Shown one piece after another: positions 30,101 to 34,542 of a stretch of DNA of 64,000 nucleotides; within the stretch, counting starts at the first letter, position 1; each line of letters opens with the position of its first letter. The notes under the pieces are model-generated. The model had not been told where the DNA came from. It made no database searches and worked only from the letters and a program-made list of their open reading frames with translations. The stretch spans positions 186,001-250,000 of the forward strand of contig NZ_RJKV01000003.1 in NCBI RefSeq assembly GCF_003751305.1, in the 5' to 3' direction. The position numbers and the translations under genes are program-made. This stretch comes from Stenotrophomonas rhizophila (GTDB lineage: Bacteria; Pseudomonadota; Gammaproteobacteria; Xanthomonadales; Xanthomonadaceae).

Positions 30101-31455
30101 CAATGAGTCAAGAGCAGAAAGCTCAACTCATAGCGACGGCCGTCGAGGCCGACCGTGAAATCGAACGCCTGCAGAAGGTTGGCGTTCTGGTAGGTGCGAT
30201 CACGGGCGGCATCGCGGCGTCCTCCGGCAGCACGGGGCAGATCGTGGCGGGTACTCTTGCACCGGTGATCTCGTACCAGATTGGCCAGTATTTCAAGGAG
30301 AATGCGGCCAGGAACGAGATGGACAACGGCAAGCGTGGCGAAGAGGGAAGCGCCACGCATCTGCTCGCGCATGCCCTGCTGGGCGCAGCGGTGGCCTCGG
30401 CAGGCGCTGACGACGCCCTGCTTGGCGCGTTGGCTGCCGGCGGTGCCGAGGCAGCTGCACCCTCCATCGCCAAGTTCCTCTTTGGCAAAGAGGGCAAAAA
30501 CCTGACGGCCAGCGAGCAGGAAACGGTAAGCTCCATCGCCGGCATGGGAGGCGCGCTGCTGGGGTCGTTCCGGGACGGACTGCTCAGCGCAGCACTAGGT
30601 AGCAATGCAGCAAAGAATGCCGTCGACAACAATTGGGGCGAGGTGGGGCACTACTCCACGATGGCGACCATCCTCTATTTGGCCGGCTTCAAAGAGACCG
30701 ATGCAAAAGCAATTGCCCTGGCTGCGTGGTCACCAGATACGGATTCCAGAAATGCCTTGAGCGAGCCCAACATTCTTAATGGCAAGGATCCAAACGCCCC
30801 GCAGATCGCCGATCACCTGCTCACCGGTGAGCAGGACCCAGCAAAAGTCAGGGAAGCTCAGGAATACTGGAAAGACCAAGTGACTGCTGTACTGTCTGAC
30901 ATCAAGAAGTATGAAGACGACCCCGAGATGAAGAAGAAAATCCTGCGTGACCCGAAGACGCAGAGGGCATTGCACGCTTTTGGTGACTCTTTCGCGCACG
31001 TTAAGGCAGATGGTACTCATTTCGACCCGCAAATTGGCCATGGACGCGAGTCGGTCGCCAACAGCGGAATCGAAGATCCCGATAGCCCCTACACGCACCA
31101 AGGTGCGTATTTGGATTACAGTCTCGCCATCTACAGTGCGGCAACTACTGCGTCCAAAGAAGGAGCCCTTCAAAGCGCAGACTATATAGCGCTGCTCGCG
31201 AAGACGGTGTCTGGTGCAAAAAAAGAGGAAACGCAAATGCAGATTCTGGATGCATCAGCGGCGTTTTTCATGTCCGGACGGACTTCTGGACTTGTCGAAT
31301 CGCCAGTGAAGGAGTGCATGTTCCTGTTTTGTAAGTTCATAAGCGTTGGTGGAAGGATCAATCCCGAGATTGAAAGGGTATATCTTTCTGAGTTGCCCGT
31401 TCCGACCTTTCCCCCAGTGGTTGACTGGGCAAAAATGAATAACATCGGCTGGTGA
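15139..31455 (+). CDS. Giant TpsA / CdiA-like filamentous hemagglutinin with C-terminal toxin
   Basis: A 5438-residue exoprotein. Residues 1-30 are an extended signal region (NRVYRLVFNRTLGVMQVASE), with the membrane part at about 42-65. About 70-270 form the TPS secretion domain (ANPAGIQIDGAGF replaces the usual NPNGI). A Gly/Thr/Pro linker covers about 428-472. Beta-helix repeats fill about 480-2900, including five large modules. A Gly/Gln/Ala-rich linker (about 3392-3554) precedes a conserved block (YLVETDPRFASYRSWLSSDY). FHA repeats rich in Ser/Thr follow, then a pretoxin region ending in VDNN (5162-5165; the classical motif is VENN), then a 273-residue C-terminal domain with GHYST, SPDTD, HAFGDSFAH and GHGRE. 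Those His/Asp motifs resemble zinc phospholipase C or P1-nuclease folds. GTG 15139 follows AAAGGAAG by seven bases. Confidence 0.93.
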   Translation: MNRVYRLVFNRTLGVMQVASELVTAPRGGCDARGGNTMATLRPMSFALWLVLGWVGLVQPLSAQQVPDAGRIIADPGAPAQQRPTVITSANGTPQVNITTPSAAGVSRNQYQQLDVGRQGVILNNSRTDVQTQIGGWVQGNPWLATGTARVILNEVNGSNPSHLNGYVEVAGARAQVVIANPAGIQIDGAGFLNASRVTLTTGTPILNNGALDGYRVQGGAIRVSGAGLDASLTDYTDIITRSLQVNAGIWANQLQASLGTNVVSADHSSVTAQAPAGGTPAFALDVGALGGMYANRIWLVGNEHGVGMSNAGKIGAQAGELVVTADGRLENTGALHAQQDTRITAAGGVANAGTLSAERELRVDTPADLDNSGGTLNARRIEVNADALRNRGGSIEQVGAQTLQLSGADISNEQGRIGTVASTSPGQETGGGTTGGTTGQPGSGGTPGTGTPTPGQGGTGGTTPPTPTAPLAAGTLNIATSLDNDGGAIDATGILQLSARNSLDNSRGTLGVQTLQVQGEALRNVGGRLEVQGAASAQVQTLDNSGGHMALAQTVQLQAQSLFNRGGTLAHGGSAATAWSIGTLDNSDGSLASNATTFGLDLGHLINTRGSLSHAGSNGLQLRADRLDGVQGTIATAGDIALQLGSADHRKAQLIANQVSLAAGDFDNRGGRVLSTGQQVSALSVQGTLDNGDGGTLASNGDLQITAAQLGNAGGTVQQAGTGSLHIDAVNLQGQGGTVLSNGSLVVQGDTTNLRDGTTSAQRIAITTGDLITAGGTLTSAGTEVLDLQVARTLDNTGGTLGSNGALAIDSTTLINNGGKLIAAGTGQTTLHASEALHNQGGTLSSNGDLRIDAERLLNGGGSIDHAGNGTLQITTASLSGGEGNIASNGLLQLQAQTVDLHKATTRGREVDIRAGSLDNTGGTLLSLGEQAMQLRISGSLVNDGGTLTANGAQQIEAGALTNRGGALNSAGTADTRLIVAGMLDNTGGTVASNAGALQLQAGAMVNADGTISHAGQNGLSITTGRLDGQRGRIGTAGALELSAGAVDHRGASVAAEQLDITAQSLDNRGGSIIATGTAANTLQVTDTLDNGDGGTLASNGDLSISASTLGNAGGTIQQAGTGTLAIKVDTLNGHAGTLLSNGALDLQGDTLDLRNGTTSAQQIRIDSERLITAGGQLSALGTQALQVQARALLDNSGGTLGSNGAVDINAGRFVNDHGKLIAAGEAASQVRVTQLLDNTGGAISGNGDLRIEAEVLRNADGTLVAADALHLQGETLDLRDGAVGATQITVQAGSLDNSGGTLSATGTADMRLQVREQLTNDTGTIAANGAQHIEAGALSNRGGTLSSAGTGNSQIHVAGQLDNSKGVIASNAAALEVATGSLHNIDGTLSHAGTQGLTLSTGQLLGQDGHIVTAGALTLTAGEVDHRGATLQATQIALAAQAFDNRGGQLVATGTQANHIDVAGALDNGNDGLIASNGDLTLNAALLGNAGGTVQQAGSGLLAINAAILNGAGGTLLSNGTLHVQGDTTDLRAGTTSAQRIRIETGDLTTAGGTLTATSTDALALQVRGRLDNTGGTVATNGALDLRAATLLNNDGNLQAAGTAASQLSIDQALQNRSGKILTSGDLNVTAASLDNQGGTVHSATDLSVGVDGLLDNSNTGLIASGGDAQLRAATLDNRSGSIEQAGEGQLQIDTGTLQGAGGRIISNGALTLQGDALDIRGGTTAAREVTVTAGSLDNAGGTLSSTGEQTMVLQVRDALGNDGGTIAANGAQQISAGTLSNVAGTLSSAGTADTRIEVAGQFDNTLGTLASNGGALTVQTGSLVNDTGRIHHAGQNGLTLQTGSLQGQKGSIATAGTLTLRADAIDHRDATLSAGQLNIVATALDNRGGTVLSTGTQANTVRVDGTLDNGDDGTLASNGDLQITAATLGNAGGTVQQAGTGTLSITAATLNGQGGTLVSNGALALSGDTTDLRNGTTSAQQIRIDTGDLTTAGGNLVATGTGPLALNVRNRLDNTGGTLASNGTVELHAATLINNQGTLQAAGAGSNQLQVGQALENRGGRILATGATVIGAASVDNHGGTLQTGGALTLGVDGRLDNSGQGVIASGGDAHLTAATLDNQTGSIEHAGEGTLAIEVTDLHGAGGRIVGNGALQLKGDTLDLSGATTGARQVTVTAGSLDTSKGTLTSTGTQAMTLQVDRALTNNGGTIAANGAQQITAGALSNIDGTLSAAGTGDTRINVLGTFDNTRGDVASNGRQLQIDAARLINEEGTLSHGGTQSLSLTVGQLDGAKGTIVSAGALALQAGAVDHRGATLNATQLTVQAESFNNQGGTVLATGAQASSLTVSGVLDNGNGGTLASNGDLQITAATLGNAGGTVQQAGTGTLAINAHTLNGQGGKLLSNGSLALIGENTDLRDGTTAAQRIRIETGELVTAGGTLTATGTDVLALNVRGRLDNTAGTLASNGTLDLRAAQLLNNQGTVQAAGAGSNQLAIGGALENRGGRILTTGNATVTATGVDNRGGTLHSDGSSRLTVTVDGLLDNSAQGTVSSGGNAHITTQSLNNEAGTLAAGAALQLDTATQVRNTNGLIQAGTDLRVTSSGIDNHSGRIIAGTVDLDTRGYTLDNRAGTVASLTGGAALRTGQLDNSGGLLQSAGNLRIDTAGQALINTNANGNGINSSGTLEIHSGAFDNRAGSVFGQGAITVTASSVDNTAGGALVGAGDLTLRAQSVANAGGKITVGRNADIVLPGALDNRGGLVAAGGTLALQAGNIDNRYTLSAPTGPALGLQGKHLQLGTGSLDNQQGQILADTMVVQVGGLLNNSGGQISAAETSDIRADSIANAGGSLVAGSNQIVRTREITGDGKLLSQGDMTLELGQSHTNTGELAANGTLTLAIQGNLDNLGKLQGAGVNISAGNIHNAASGEISSVGLTRLVASGELLNRGLLDGRITHIDAGTLNNIGTGRIYGDHIAIQAGTLNNLAENVGGAQRSATIAARQRLDLGVGVLNNRGQSLIFSDGDAAIGGALNGLTAVGSAQRIDNLSSTIEIAGNLDMSALAVNNIRENVVVQQQTIQHGPVTLNQPGWFKNGNNTARNLRDTSNFQPYEVYYLNPDDILEDTAYITPDGQQIRRAVVRLTANTSAYYFARGGLDGERGERSRLPAQDGTVVIYYVGRADSRNNPDQLGAGAEDPFRDLSMMPPGNRQFRYDSDTLAYNNAYGTCTTTCVRLITYPDYDNPEAMLINMQRHTSNTSGNEKTRVATRTTTEDVLVSAGADAVINAGGHMRIATDALRNEYASIAAGGNLAVVGLNVGESSIINTAKTLFRTHSFSNVSITYGGSRSQWSAAPISEQIGVLGAGITAGGKLSIDVGNLRNENTGRDAPNVRDGDSMANLNTGGPGAGSVGAGAGAVQGPGQSSGQGAGPVNAQGPTAAGAAHGQTGSAVQGPGHAGGHIADGAHGQGPSAAGAAQGAAGQGLQGADRTSGQLADAANAQGPSQVGSAGPGTGTVQDIVAGQAAQATATGPGAVQAGGHAGSGGSAALANKQAVAAAGNDPHVVVTTTPNASAPSASLFNVDANRGSYLVETDPRFASYRSWLSSDYLLQRAGYEPSQTQKRLGDGFYEQKLVREQIGELTGRRFLDGHASDEDQYRALLEAGATVASAWGLRPGVALTAEQMARLTSDIVWLVEQDVTLADGTTVRALVPQVYLRVMPGDLDTNGALLAGADIDIKLRGDLVNNGAIAGRQLVSIDAGNIRNVSGGQISGQQVGLQATHDIDIIGSTVTATDALGLKAGGNITVASTTREWRDNGDLLVQQTTTLDRVAGLYVTNKDGAGVLSVNAGGNVELRAAQLANAGTDGLTAIVAGGDLSLTSVAEQSSVSLTHDARNFNSQSQSINIGTTISGAGDVVLKAGNDLNLTAANVSAANALVAQAGRDINSVAVVDTRTFDSGAKSKNGSREVSAADGWVLGNQLTGGEGVALQAGRDLTLQATTVDSSDGGVLLSAGRNLALTTAQETHDLVVDETTRKKKTLSSTTTTTHDQSSASYAVGSTIGGKTVDMIAGNDVTITGSTVLADNDLRIAAANNITIESAQDTYSEASSFSQKKSGITGGFGNGVASVGYSSAKSDNQSASQSTTQVGSAVGSMNGNVQLNAGNQLTIAASDVAAGQDLTLIGKDINLLARQDTVDSQISQSSKSSGFSMGVTYDPTKAYRSARDSTTDGMADSGSIMGDITRNAEGTASGVRAATTSVVVTGGSQRSSGNQAHSTSDARVAQLSAGGDLTVIANGGSIYSQGAQMAAEGDALLLATKDIVFDVAHNTESSTSQSSGKGWGFANNTSGLPFGTNNSRSDGSGQSDTITGTQLSVGGGVRMATTEGDITLTAANIAAEKDVTIRAAGNLTVQSGQDTVSNANTADSKAIGTVQISDTEKFAGWHRQQHDDDSGMVSQVASTIGSLGGNVNLGAGGKYTQIASNVVAAQDVNITAAEIELLTANETGYNSQSDKDLKIGVFARIKSPFIDLINNVDSARQSDGRLQAMQGMAAGANAYQAGSAIASAAKGGGASLLSAEAGIGFKSASSSADGSSTVSRGSTIQGGGNVNLTSTSGDIHVVQGNLSAGNTLSLDSARDILLEAGQANLQNKSKSNNAGAEVGVGVSVGAQTGVYVYAEASVGSSKSSAESSTWQNTTLIGSNISLKADGDTTLRGATATADRIDVKTGGTLTIQSMQDIAESMSKENQVGGRVQVSFGTAWDASGYASVGKANGSYKGVGEQSGLFAGDGGYHVDAGHVNLVGGAIASTNAANSELSAETFTFTDLKNEMDYRASSAGISGGFGSTGNAATDANGDPVPAPGAAGQFKDIGSTIRNGEYGAANSTSFSPGIPMSDSGHDSSTTYATLTGGNITIGGRKVDAADLGVNTDASAAHQALEGLPDLQKMLQEQRAMAQATGTVVDAGMRIRAGINASIDEENARKEDAKKQLADPALRDSMSQEQKAQLIATAVEADREIERLQKVGVLVGAITGGIAASSGSTGQIVAGTLAPVISYQIGQYFKENAARNEMDNGKRGEEGSATHLLAHALLGAAVASAGADDALLGALAAGGAEAAAPSIAKFLFGKEGKNLTASEQETVSSIAGMGGALLGSFRDGLLSAALGSNAAKNAVDNNWGEVGHYSTMATILYLAGFKETDAKAIALAAWSPDTDSRNALSEPNILNGKDPNAPQIADHLLTGEQDPAKVREAQEYWKDQVTAVLSDIKKYEDDPEMKKKILRDPKTQRALHAFGDSFAHVKADGTHFDPQIGHGRESVANSGIEDPDSPYTHQGAYLDYSLAIYSAATTASKEGALQSADYIALLAKTVSGAKKEETQMQILDASAAFFMSGRTSGLVESPVKECMFLFCKFISVGGRINPEIERVYLSELPVPTFPPVVDWAKMNNIGW
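17206..22850 (+). repeat. Five tandem macro-modules inside the tpsA gene
   Basis: The block that reads LDNGDGGTLASNGDLQIT followed by LGNAGGTVQQAGTG recurs starting at 17206, 18406, 19540, 20866 and 22192. The periods are 1200, 1134, 1326 and 1326 bp, all multiples of three (400, 378, 442 and 442 codons). Each module contains the same order of LDN-, LLNN- and DHRGA-type rungs of a beta-helix. The copies differ by many silent and conservative changes, so the duplication is not recent. Confidence 0.85.
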
Positions 31456-31463
31456 GGCGATCT

Positions 31464-31796
31464 ATGGGCACGTCAGGTTTTTCGGCAGGGCAGGTACTAC
31501 GCAAGGCTGCTGATCTGGCACACCTGCTCGTATGGGCCTTCTTCCTTAGTTACCTGTCCTTGTCGACCTATGGGCGCTTATCGGTAGATGGACCGGATCT
31601 TCGTCCGCTTTTCCTGGGCCCGTACTCCGGCCACTTCTACATGGCGTTCTGGATGACGCTGTTTGGAGTGCCAGTCCTTACTGCGGTAGTCGCCGTCCAC
31701 ATAGCTCGTACCTCAAAGATCTTCTACGCGGAGACACTTGTAACGGCTGCGGCTTGGTGCATGCTCCTTTACAATCTCTCGTTCCTCAGGGGATAG
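31464..31796 (+). CDS. Small membrane protein in the CDI immunity position
   Basis: This 110-residue protein starts 8 bp after the toxin gene stop, with GAGG six bases ahead of the ATG, so it is translated with or right after the toxin. It has three predicted membrane helices (about 15-36, 62-82 and 89-107), a loop of about 25 residues after helix 1, and a basic stretch (HIARTSKIFYAE) before helix 3. In cdiBAI systems this slot encodes the cognate immunity protein. No named immunity family is recognised. A membrane immunity protein fits a toxin acting in the periplasm or on the membrane. Confidence 0.7.
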   Translation: MGTSGFSAGQVLRKAADLAHLLVWAFFLSYLSLSTYGRLSVDGPDLRPLFLGPYSGHFYMAFWMTLFGVPVLTAVVAVHIARTSKIFYAETLVTAAAWCMLLYNLSFLRG

Positions 31797-31902
31797 GCGA
31801 GGAGCTGGCCGCGCTTCCGGTCTCTTGATCATTGACTAGACCGTGACGTTTGCAGATTTCGGTCGCCCCAAAACATAGCGAACAAGCCGCTCCGGCGAAC
31901 CA

Positions 31903-32097
31903 ATGGTACTGAAGTGCCGGTTGCTACGAGCTAGTGGAGAGTATCTGAGCGATCCGAGTGCAAATGGCCTAATCAACATCACGGTTCCAGGTGCACACGC
32001 CCTTGATCCCGGATTTGTAATCCGCCAAGTGGTGCCTGATGGATATGGTGGCTTCTCCGTATCCACCCAAAGGGTGGGGAACCGGAAGCAGTCGTAA
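31903..32097 (+). pseudogene. Short open frame resembling the end of a toxin domain
   Basis: The 64-codon frame reads like a globular protein end (ASGEYLSDPSANGLINI, HALDPGFVIRQVVPDGYGG) but begins without a convincing ribosome-binding site. The same frame upstream (FADFGRPKT) is broken by a stop. I read it as the 3' part of a degraded toxin gene, with low certainty. The flanks 31797-31902 and 32098-32165 show no other gene. Confidence 0.35.
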
Positions 32098-32165
32098 GCT
32101 CCCCCCGGCAGCCAGACACCCGATAGATACATCGTTCCGGGATCTTTAACCAGCCGGGAAGTTTC

Positions 32166-32283
32166 ATGCGCACAACGGATTCGTCGAAACGCAGATCATC
32201 ACGATCCTCAAGTAGGGCGATGCCGGGCTTGCGGTGAAGGATTTATGTCGCCAAGCGATACCAGCACAGCGACCTACTACCAA
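32166..32283 (+). mobile_element. Remnant of an IS3-family orfA
   Basis: The translation FVETQIITILK-stop-GDAGLAVKDLCRQ, continuing after a frameshift as STATYYQ, matches the start of IS3-family OrfA transposase proteins (pattern QI..IL-E/Q-x-AG--V-DLCR-HGIS-ATYY). Only the first 40 codons remain, with one in-frame stop and a frameshift. It runs directly into a cdiA fragment, so the IS probably took part in the rearrangement. Confidence 0.7.
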
Positions 32284-32561
32284 GTAGGCGACCGGCGCAT
32301 GTATCGTTCGGCACCGCGTGGAGCGCCGACGGCTACGCCAGCGCAGGCAAATCCAACGGCAGCTATCAGGGCGTTGGCCAGCAGTCCGGCCTGTTTGCCG
32401 GTGACGGTGGGCCCCCCGTCGGTGCCGGCCACGTGAACTTGGTGGGCAGTGCGATCGCTAGTGCCAATGCCACCCACCTTTTGAATCCTATAATCTCTGA
32501 GATTTATCAGGTTAAGAAGCCCGCCGCCCCAAATGGTGACGCGCCCAAAGGCAAGCAATAG
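32281..32561 (+). pseudogene. Displaced cdiA tail fragment 1 with a foreign 3' end
   Basis: The segment from 32281 to 32471 is homologous to 29353-29544 of the large exoprotein gene (SFGTAW, GLFAGDGG, GHVNLVG, AIASANA). One base is missing near its start, so it is out of frame there. After AIASANA the similarity stops and an unrelated tail follows (THLLNPIISEIYQVKK ... stop at 32559). No start codon or signal is present. It looks like the 3' end of an older cdiA module left after replacement. Confidence 0.8.
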
Positions 32562-32603
32562 CCGCACAATTTCTACTAAGAAGCGCGAGAGACTATCGAG
32601 ACC

Positions 32604-32870
32604 ATGAGTAACCGTAAATTCGTATTTCTATGGTTGGCTGTGATCGTTCTGGCAATCGCCGTTCCCGTACGCGTACTTTTCGATCATAAGTTGATGTTTC
32701 AGTGGCTCGCCGCTGCGATGATCGTTGCGTACTTCGCCACGTGGTCGTTAGCGGTCAGGGCGCGGAGAAATGCGATCCCTAGTCGTATCGAAGTGAGCGT
32801 TGCGGCGATTGCTTGGATCTCACTGCTGTTGAGTGCGGTTCTATTGGTACTGAGGATGCCGACTTCGTGA
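32604..32870 (+). CDS. Small three-helix membrane protein, orphan immunity candidate A
   Basis: The 88-residue protein has three predicted membrane helices (about 5-24, 29-50 and 63-84) and a basic linker (RARRNAIPSRIE) before helix 3. It lies 42 bp after the stop of displaced cdiA tail 1, the immunity position. It resembles the 110-residue protein at 31464 at the end: IEVSVAAIAW against AETLVTAAAW. No named family is recognised. Confidence 0.55.
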   Translation: MSNRKFVFLWLAVIVLAIAVPVRVLFDHKLMFQWLAAAMIVAYFATWSLAVRARRNAIPSRIEVSVAAIAWISLLLSAVLLVLRMPTS

Positions 32871-32984
32871 GATCGTCATCTGATGGGGTGGGACTGGGAG
32901 CCGATCCCTTACGCAGTCGGTAATGAAACGATACGTCTTGTGATCACGGCAGGATCGGTTGAGATGGTAGAGGGTCTGCTATGA
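32871..32984 (+). pseudogene. Toxin 3' end fragment overlapping the next immunity gene
   Basis: Directly after the stop at 32870 the same frame stays open for 37 codons (LMGWDWEPIPYAVGNETI ... MVEGLL). It ends in a TGA that overlaps the ATG of the next gene as ATGA. That four-base overlap is typical of a translationally coupled pair, so I read this as the surviving C-terminus of a lost toxin followed by its immunity gene. Confidence 0.45.
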
Positions 32985-33355
32985 ATATGATGAGTAGTGA
33001 GAAGATGGGCGACGTGTTGAAGAAGATATATCTAGCTCTCTGGGTGGAGTGCTTACTGTTTTGCGTGATTCAGTTGCTCCTTGTGCCTGCTATTTTGCTG
33101 CCTGAATCCTGGTTGGCCGATGGGAGCGGGTCTCGGGCACGATTTGGCGAAGCACTGCAGTGGGGTGTCCAGCACTACCCGGCTTCCTTCTCGCTGTTCA
33201 ACCTTGTCCTCATTCCTCTCATGGTCGTGGCGTTCATTGGCCAAGTTGGTTGTGGGCTCCGCCCGTCCCGTTCCGAGGTGGGGCTGATGATGGCAGTGCT
33301 GAGCCTGCTCTTGCCGTTCCAGATTGGAATATTCGTTGTATTTGTCATTTCATAG
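32981..33355 (+). CDS. Small three-helix membrane protein, orphan immunity candidate B
   Basis: The 124-residue protein has three predicted helices (about 16-40, 69-92 and 100-124), a loop of about 28 residues after helix 1, and the linker RPSRSEV before helix 3. AGAGGG lies six bases ahead of the ATG. Its stop codon directly abuts the start of displaced cdiA fragment 2, so the module boundary falls exactly at the end of the gene. Overall topology matches the proteins at 31464 and 33992. Confidence 0.6.
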   Translation: MNMMSSEKMGDVLKKIYLALWVECLLFCVIQLLLVPAILLPESWLADGSGSRARFGEALQWGVQHYPASFSLFNLVLIPLMVVAFIGQVGCGLRPSRSEVGLMMAVLSLLLPFQIGIFVVFVIS

Positions 33356-33760
33356 CAGCAAGAGCAGCAATGCGGGTGCGGAAGTGGGCGTCGGTGTCGC
33401 GGTAGGCGCGCAGACCGGCGTGTACGTGTACGCCGAAGCCAGCGTGGGCAGCAGCAAGTCCAACGCGGACAGCACCACCTGGCAGAACACCACGCTCACC
33501 GGCCAGAACATCTCGCTCAAGGCCGAGGGTGACACCACCCTGCGCGGTGCCACCGCGATAGCCGCGTTGGCCGGAAGTACGGCCTGTGCGCCGGGGACGG
33601 CGGGTACCAAGTTGATGCCGGCTACGTGAACTTGGTCGGCGGGGCGATTGCCAGCACCAACGCATTTGAACAGGCGGTCGAAGCTGATGATGCCGCGCAG
33701 GGAAAGAGCTGGCTTTCCAGGATTCTAAAAATGGAAACTAGCGCTCTCGAAGAGCGCTGA
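33356..33760 (+). pseudogene. Displaced cdiA tail fragment 2 with a foreign 3' end
   Basis: Bases 33356-33570 are homologous to about 29059-29270 of the exoprotein gene (SSNAGAEVGVGVAVGAQTGV, then YAEASVGSSKS). A deletion of roughly 190 bp relative to the intact gene shifts the frame. Similarity resumes at GYQVDAGYVNLVGGAIASTNA (ending 33664) and then changes to an unrelated tail (FEQAVEADDAAQGKSWLSRI ... stop at 33758). The break falls at the same AIASxNA codon as in fragment 1. Confidence 0.8.
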
Positions 33761-33794
33761 GTAAGGCGCAAAAAAGTCGCATGGGCGAGGATCG

Positions 33795-33980
33795 ATGACA
33801 AATTGCACCTTCGAGTTTTGCAATGAGTCGGAACTGCCCGCGGACCTAGAGCATCGCGTTGCCGGATTGGGCGAGTATGCCCTTCCCCGCTGGCATCTCA
33901 GATTGGTTGGTCGAAGCCGAATGTTCCGAGCGACTGGACCAGGTAGATACCGGGCTTGCGGCCCGTGGTCAGTTCAATGA
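33795..33980 (+). pseudogene. Probable broken gene after cdiA fragment 2
   Basis: A 61-codon frame starts at an ATG preceded by GAGG (MTNCTFEFCNESELPADLEH), 34 bp after the fragment 2 stop, again in the immunity slot. From about codon 30 its composition turns Arg-rich and non-native, while the +1 frame then looks more protein-like (GISDWLVEAECSERLDQVDT). A frameshift in a former immunity gene would explain both. The frame ends in TGA overlapping ATG 33977. Confidence 0.4.
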
Positions 33981-33991
33981 GGATGTCGTAC

Positions 33992-34306
33992 ATGATGCAA
34001 CGTTCTTACATTTTTTCCTGGGTAGTGTGCTTGACCAGCTGGGCGGCAGTGCTGACCAACTACGTAATGAGCTACAGCTTCCTGGGCTGCGACGGCAGAG
34101 GTTCGTTTTCGCTCTCGCTATGTCAGTTTTTGCGACCTTGCATGGGTGCTTTTCTTGTCATTGCGTTTGTATCGCTGCCTGCACTGACTCTCGCCCTGAT
34201 TGTGCGTGTCGCTATGTCCCGTCGGTTCCGTCGGTGGGAGACGCTTCTTGCTACGGGATCGCTGCTCCTGTTCGCGGCAAGTGCAACATTCTTTCCATCT
34301 TCATAG
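33992..34306 (+). CDS. Small three-helix membrane protein, orphan immunity candidate C
   Basis: The roughly 104-residue protein has three predicted helices (YIFSWVVCLTSWAAVLTNYV, GAFLVIAFVSLPALTLALIV, LLATGSLLLFAASATFF). A loop of about 20 residues follows helix 1, and a strongly basic linker ends in a Glu before helix 3 (SRRFRRWETLL). Start choice among ATGs 33977, 33983, 33992 and 33995 is uncertain; 33992 has the best spacing from TGAGG. Topology and the pre-helix-3 Glu match the other immunity candidates. Confidence 0.5.
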   Translation: MMQRSYIFSWVVCLTSWAAVLTNYVMSYSFLGCDGRGSFSLSLCQFLRPCMGAFLVIAFVSLPALTLALIVRVAMSRRFRRWETLLATGSLLLFAASATFFPSS

Positions 34307-34352
34307 GTGAGCAGCCAATCAACGGTGTCTGCGCGCCAGCGGTCTCCAGATC

Positions 34353-34469
34353 ATGCGTTCAGGTAGCACGCCATCGTATCGCTACAAGGCTGATGGGAGA
34401 GGGCAGTGGACCGATCCGAAGGGATCGAACGTTGGCGAAGTGCCGGGTGGGGGTAGCCGACGTCCCTAA
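34353..34469 (+). pseudogene. Short toxin-tail-like frame
   Basis: A 38-codon frame (RSGSTPSYRYKADGRGQW, DPKGSNVGEVPGGG) has the Gly/Pro/Lys-rich character of polymorphic toxin ends but no full domain and no ribosome-binding site. It is the last trace of the module debris. The stretch 34470-34542 holds only the leader of the amidase gene. Confidence 0.3.
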
Positions 34470-34542
34470 TGCATCTCATCCGTTCCAGAGCGACGTAAAG
34501 GTACTCATCAAAGCCTTTCCTCTCGCCGGGTAGAATGCCCCC

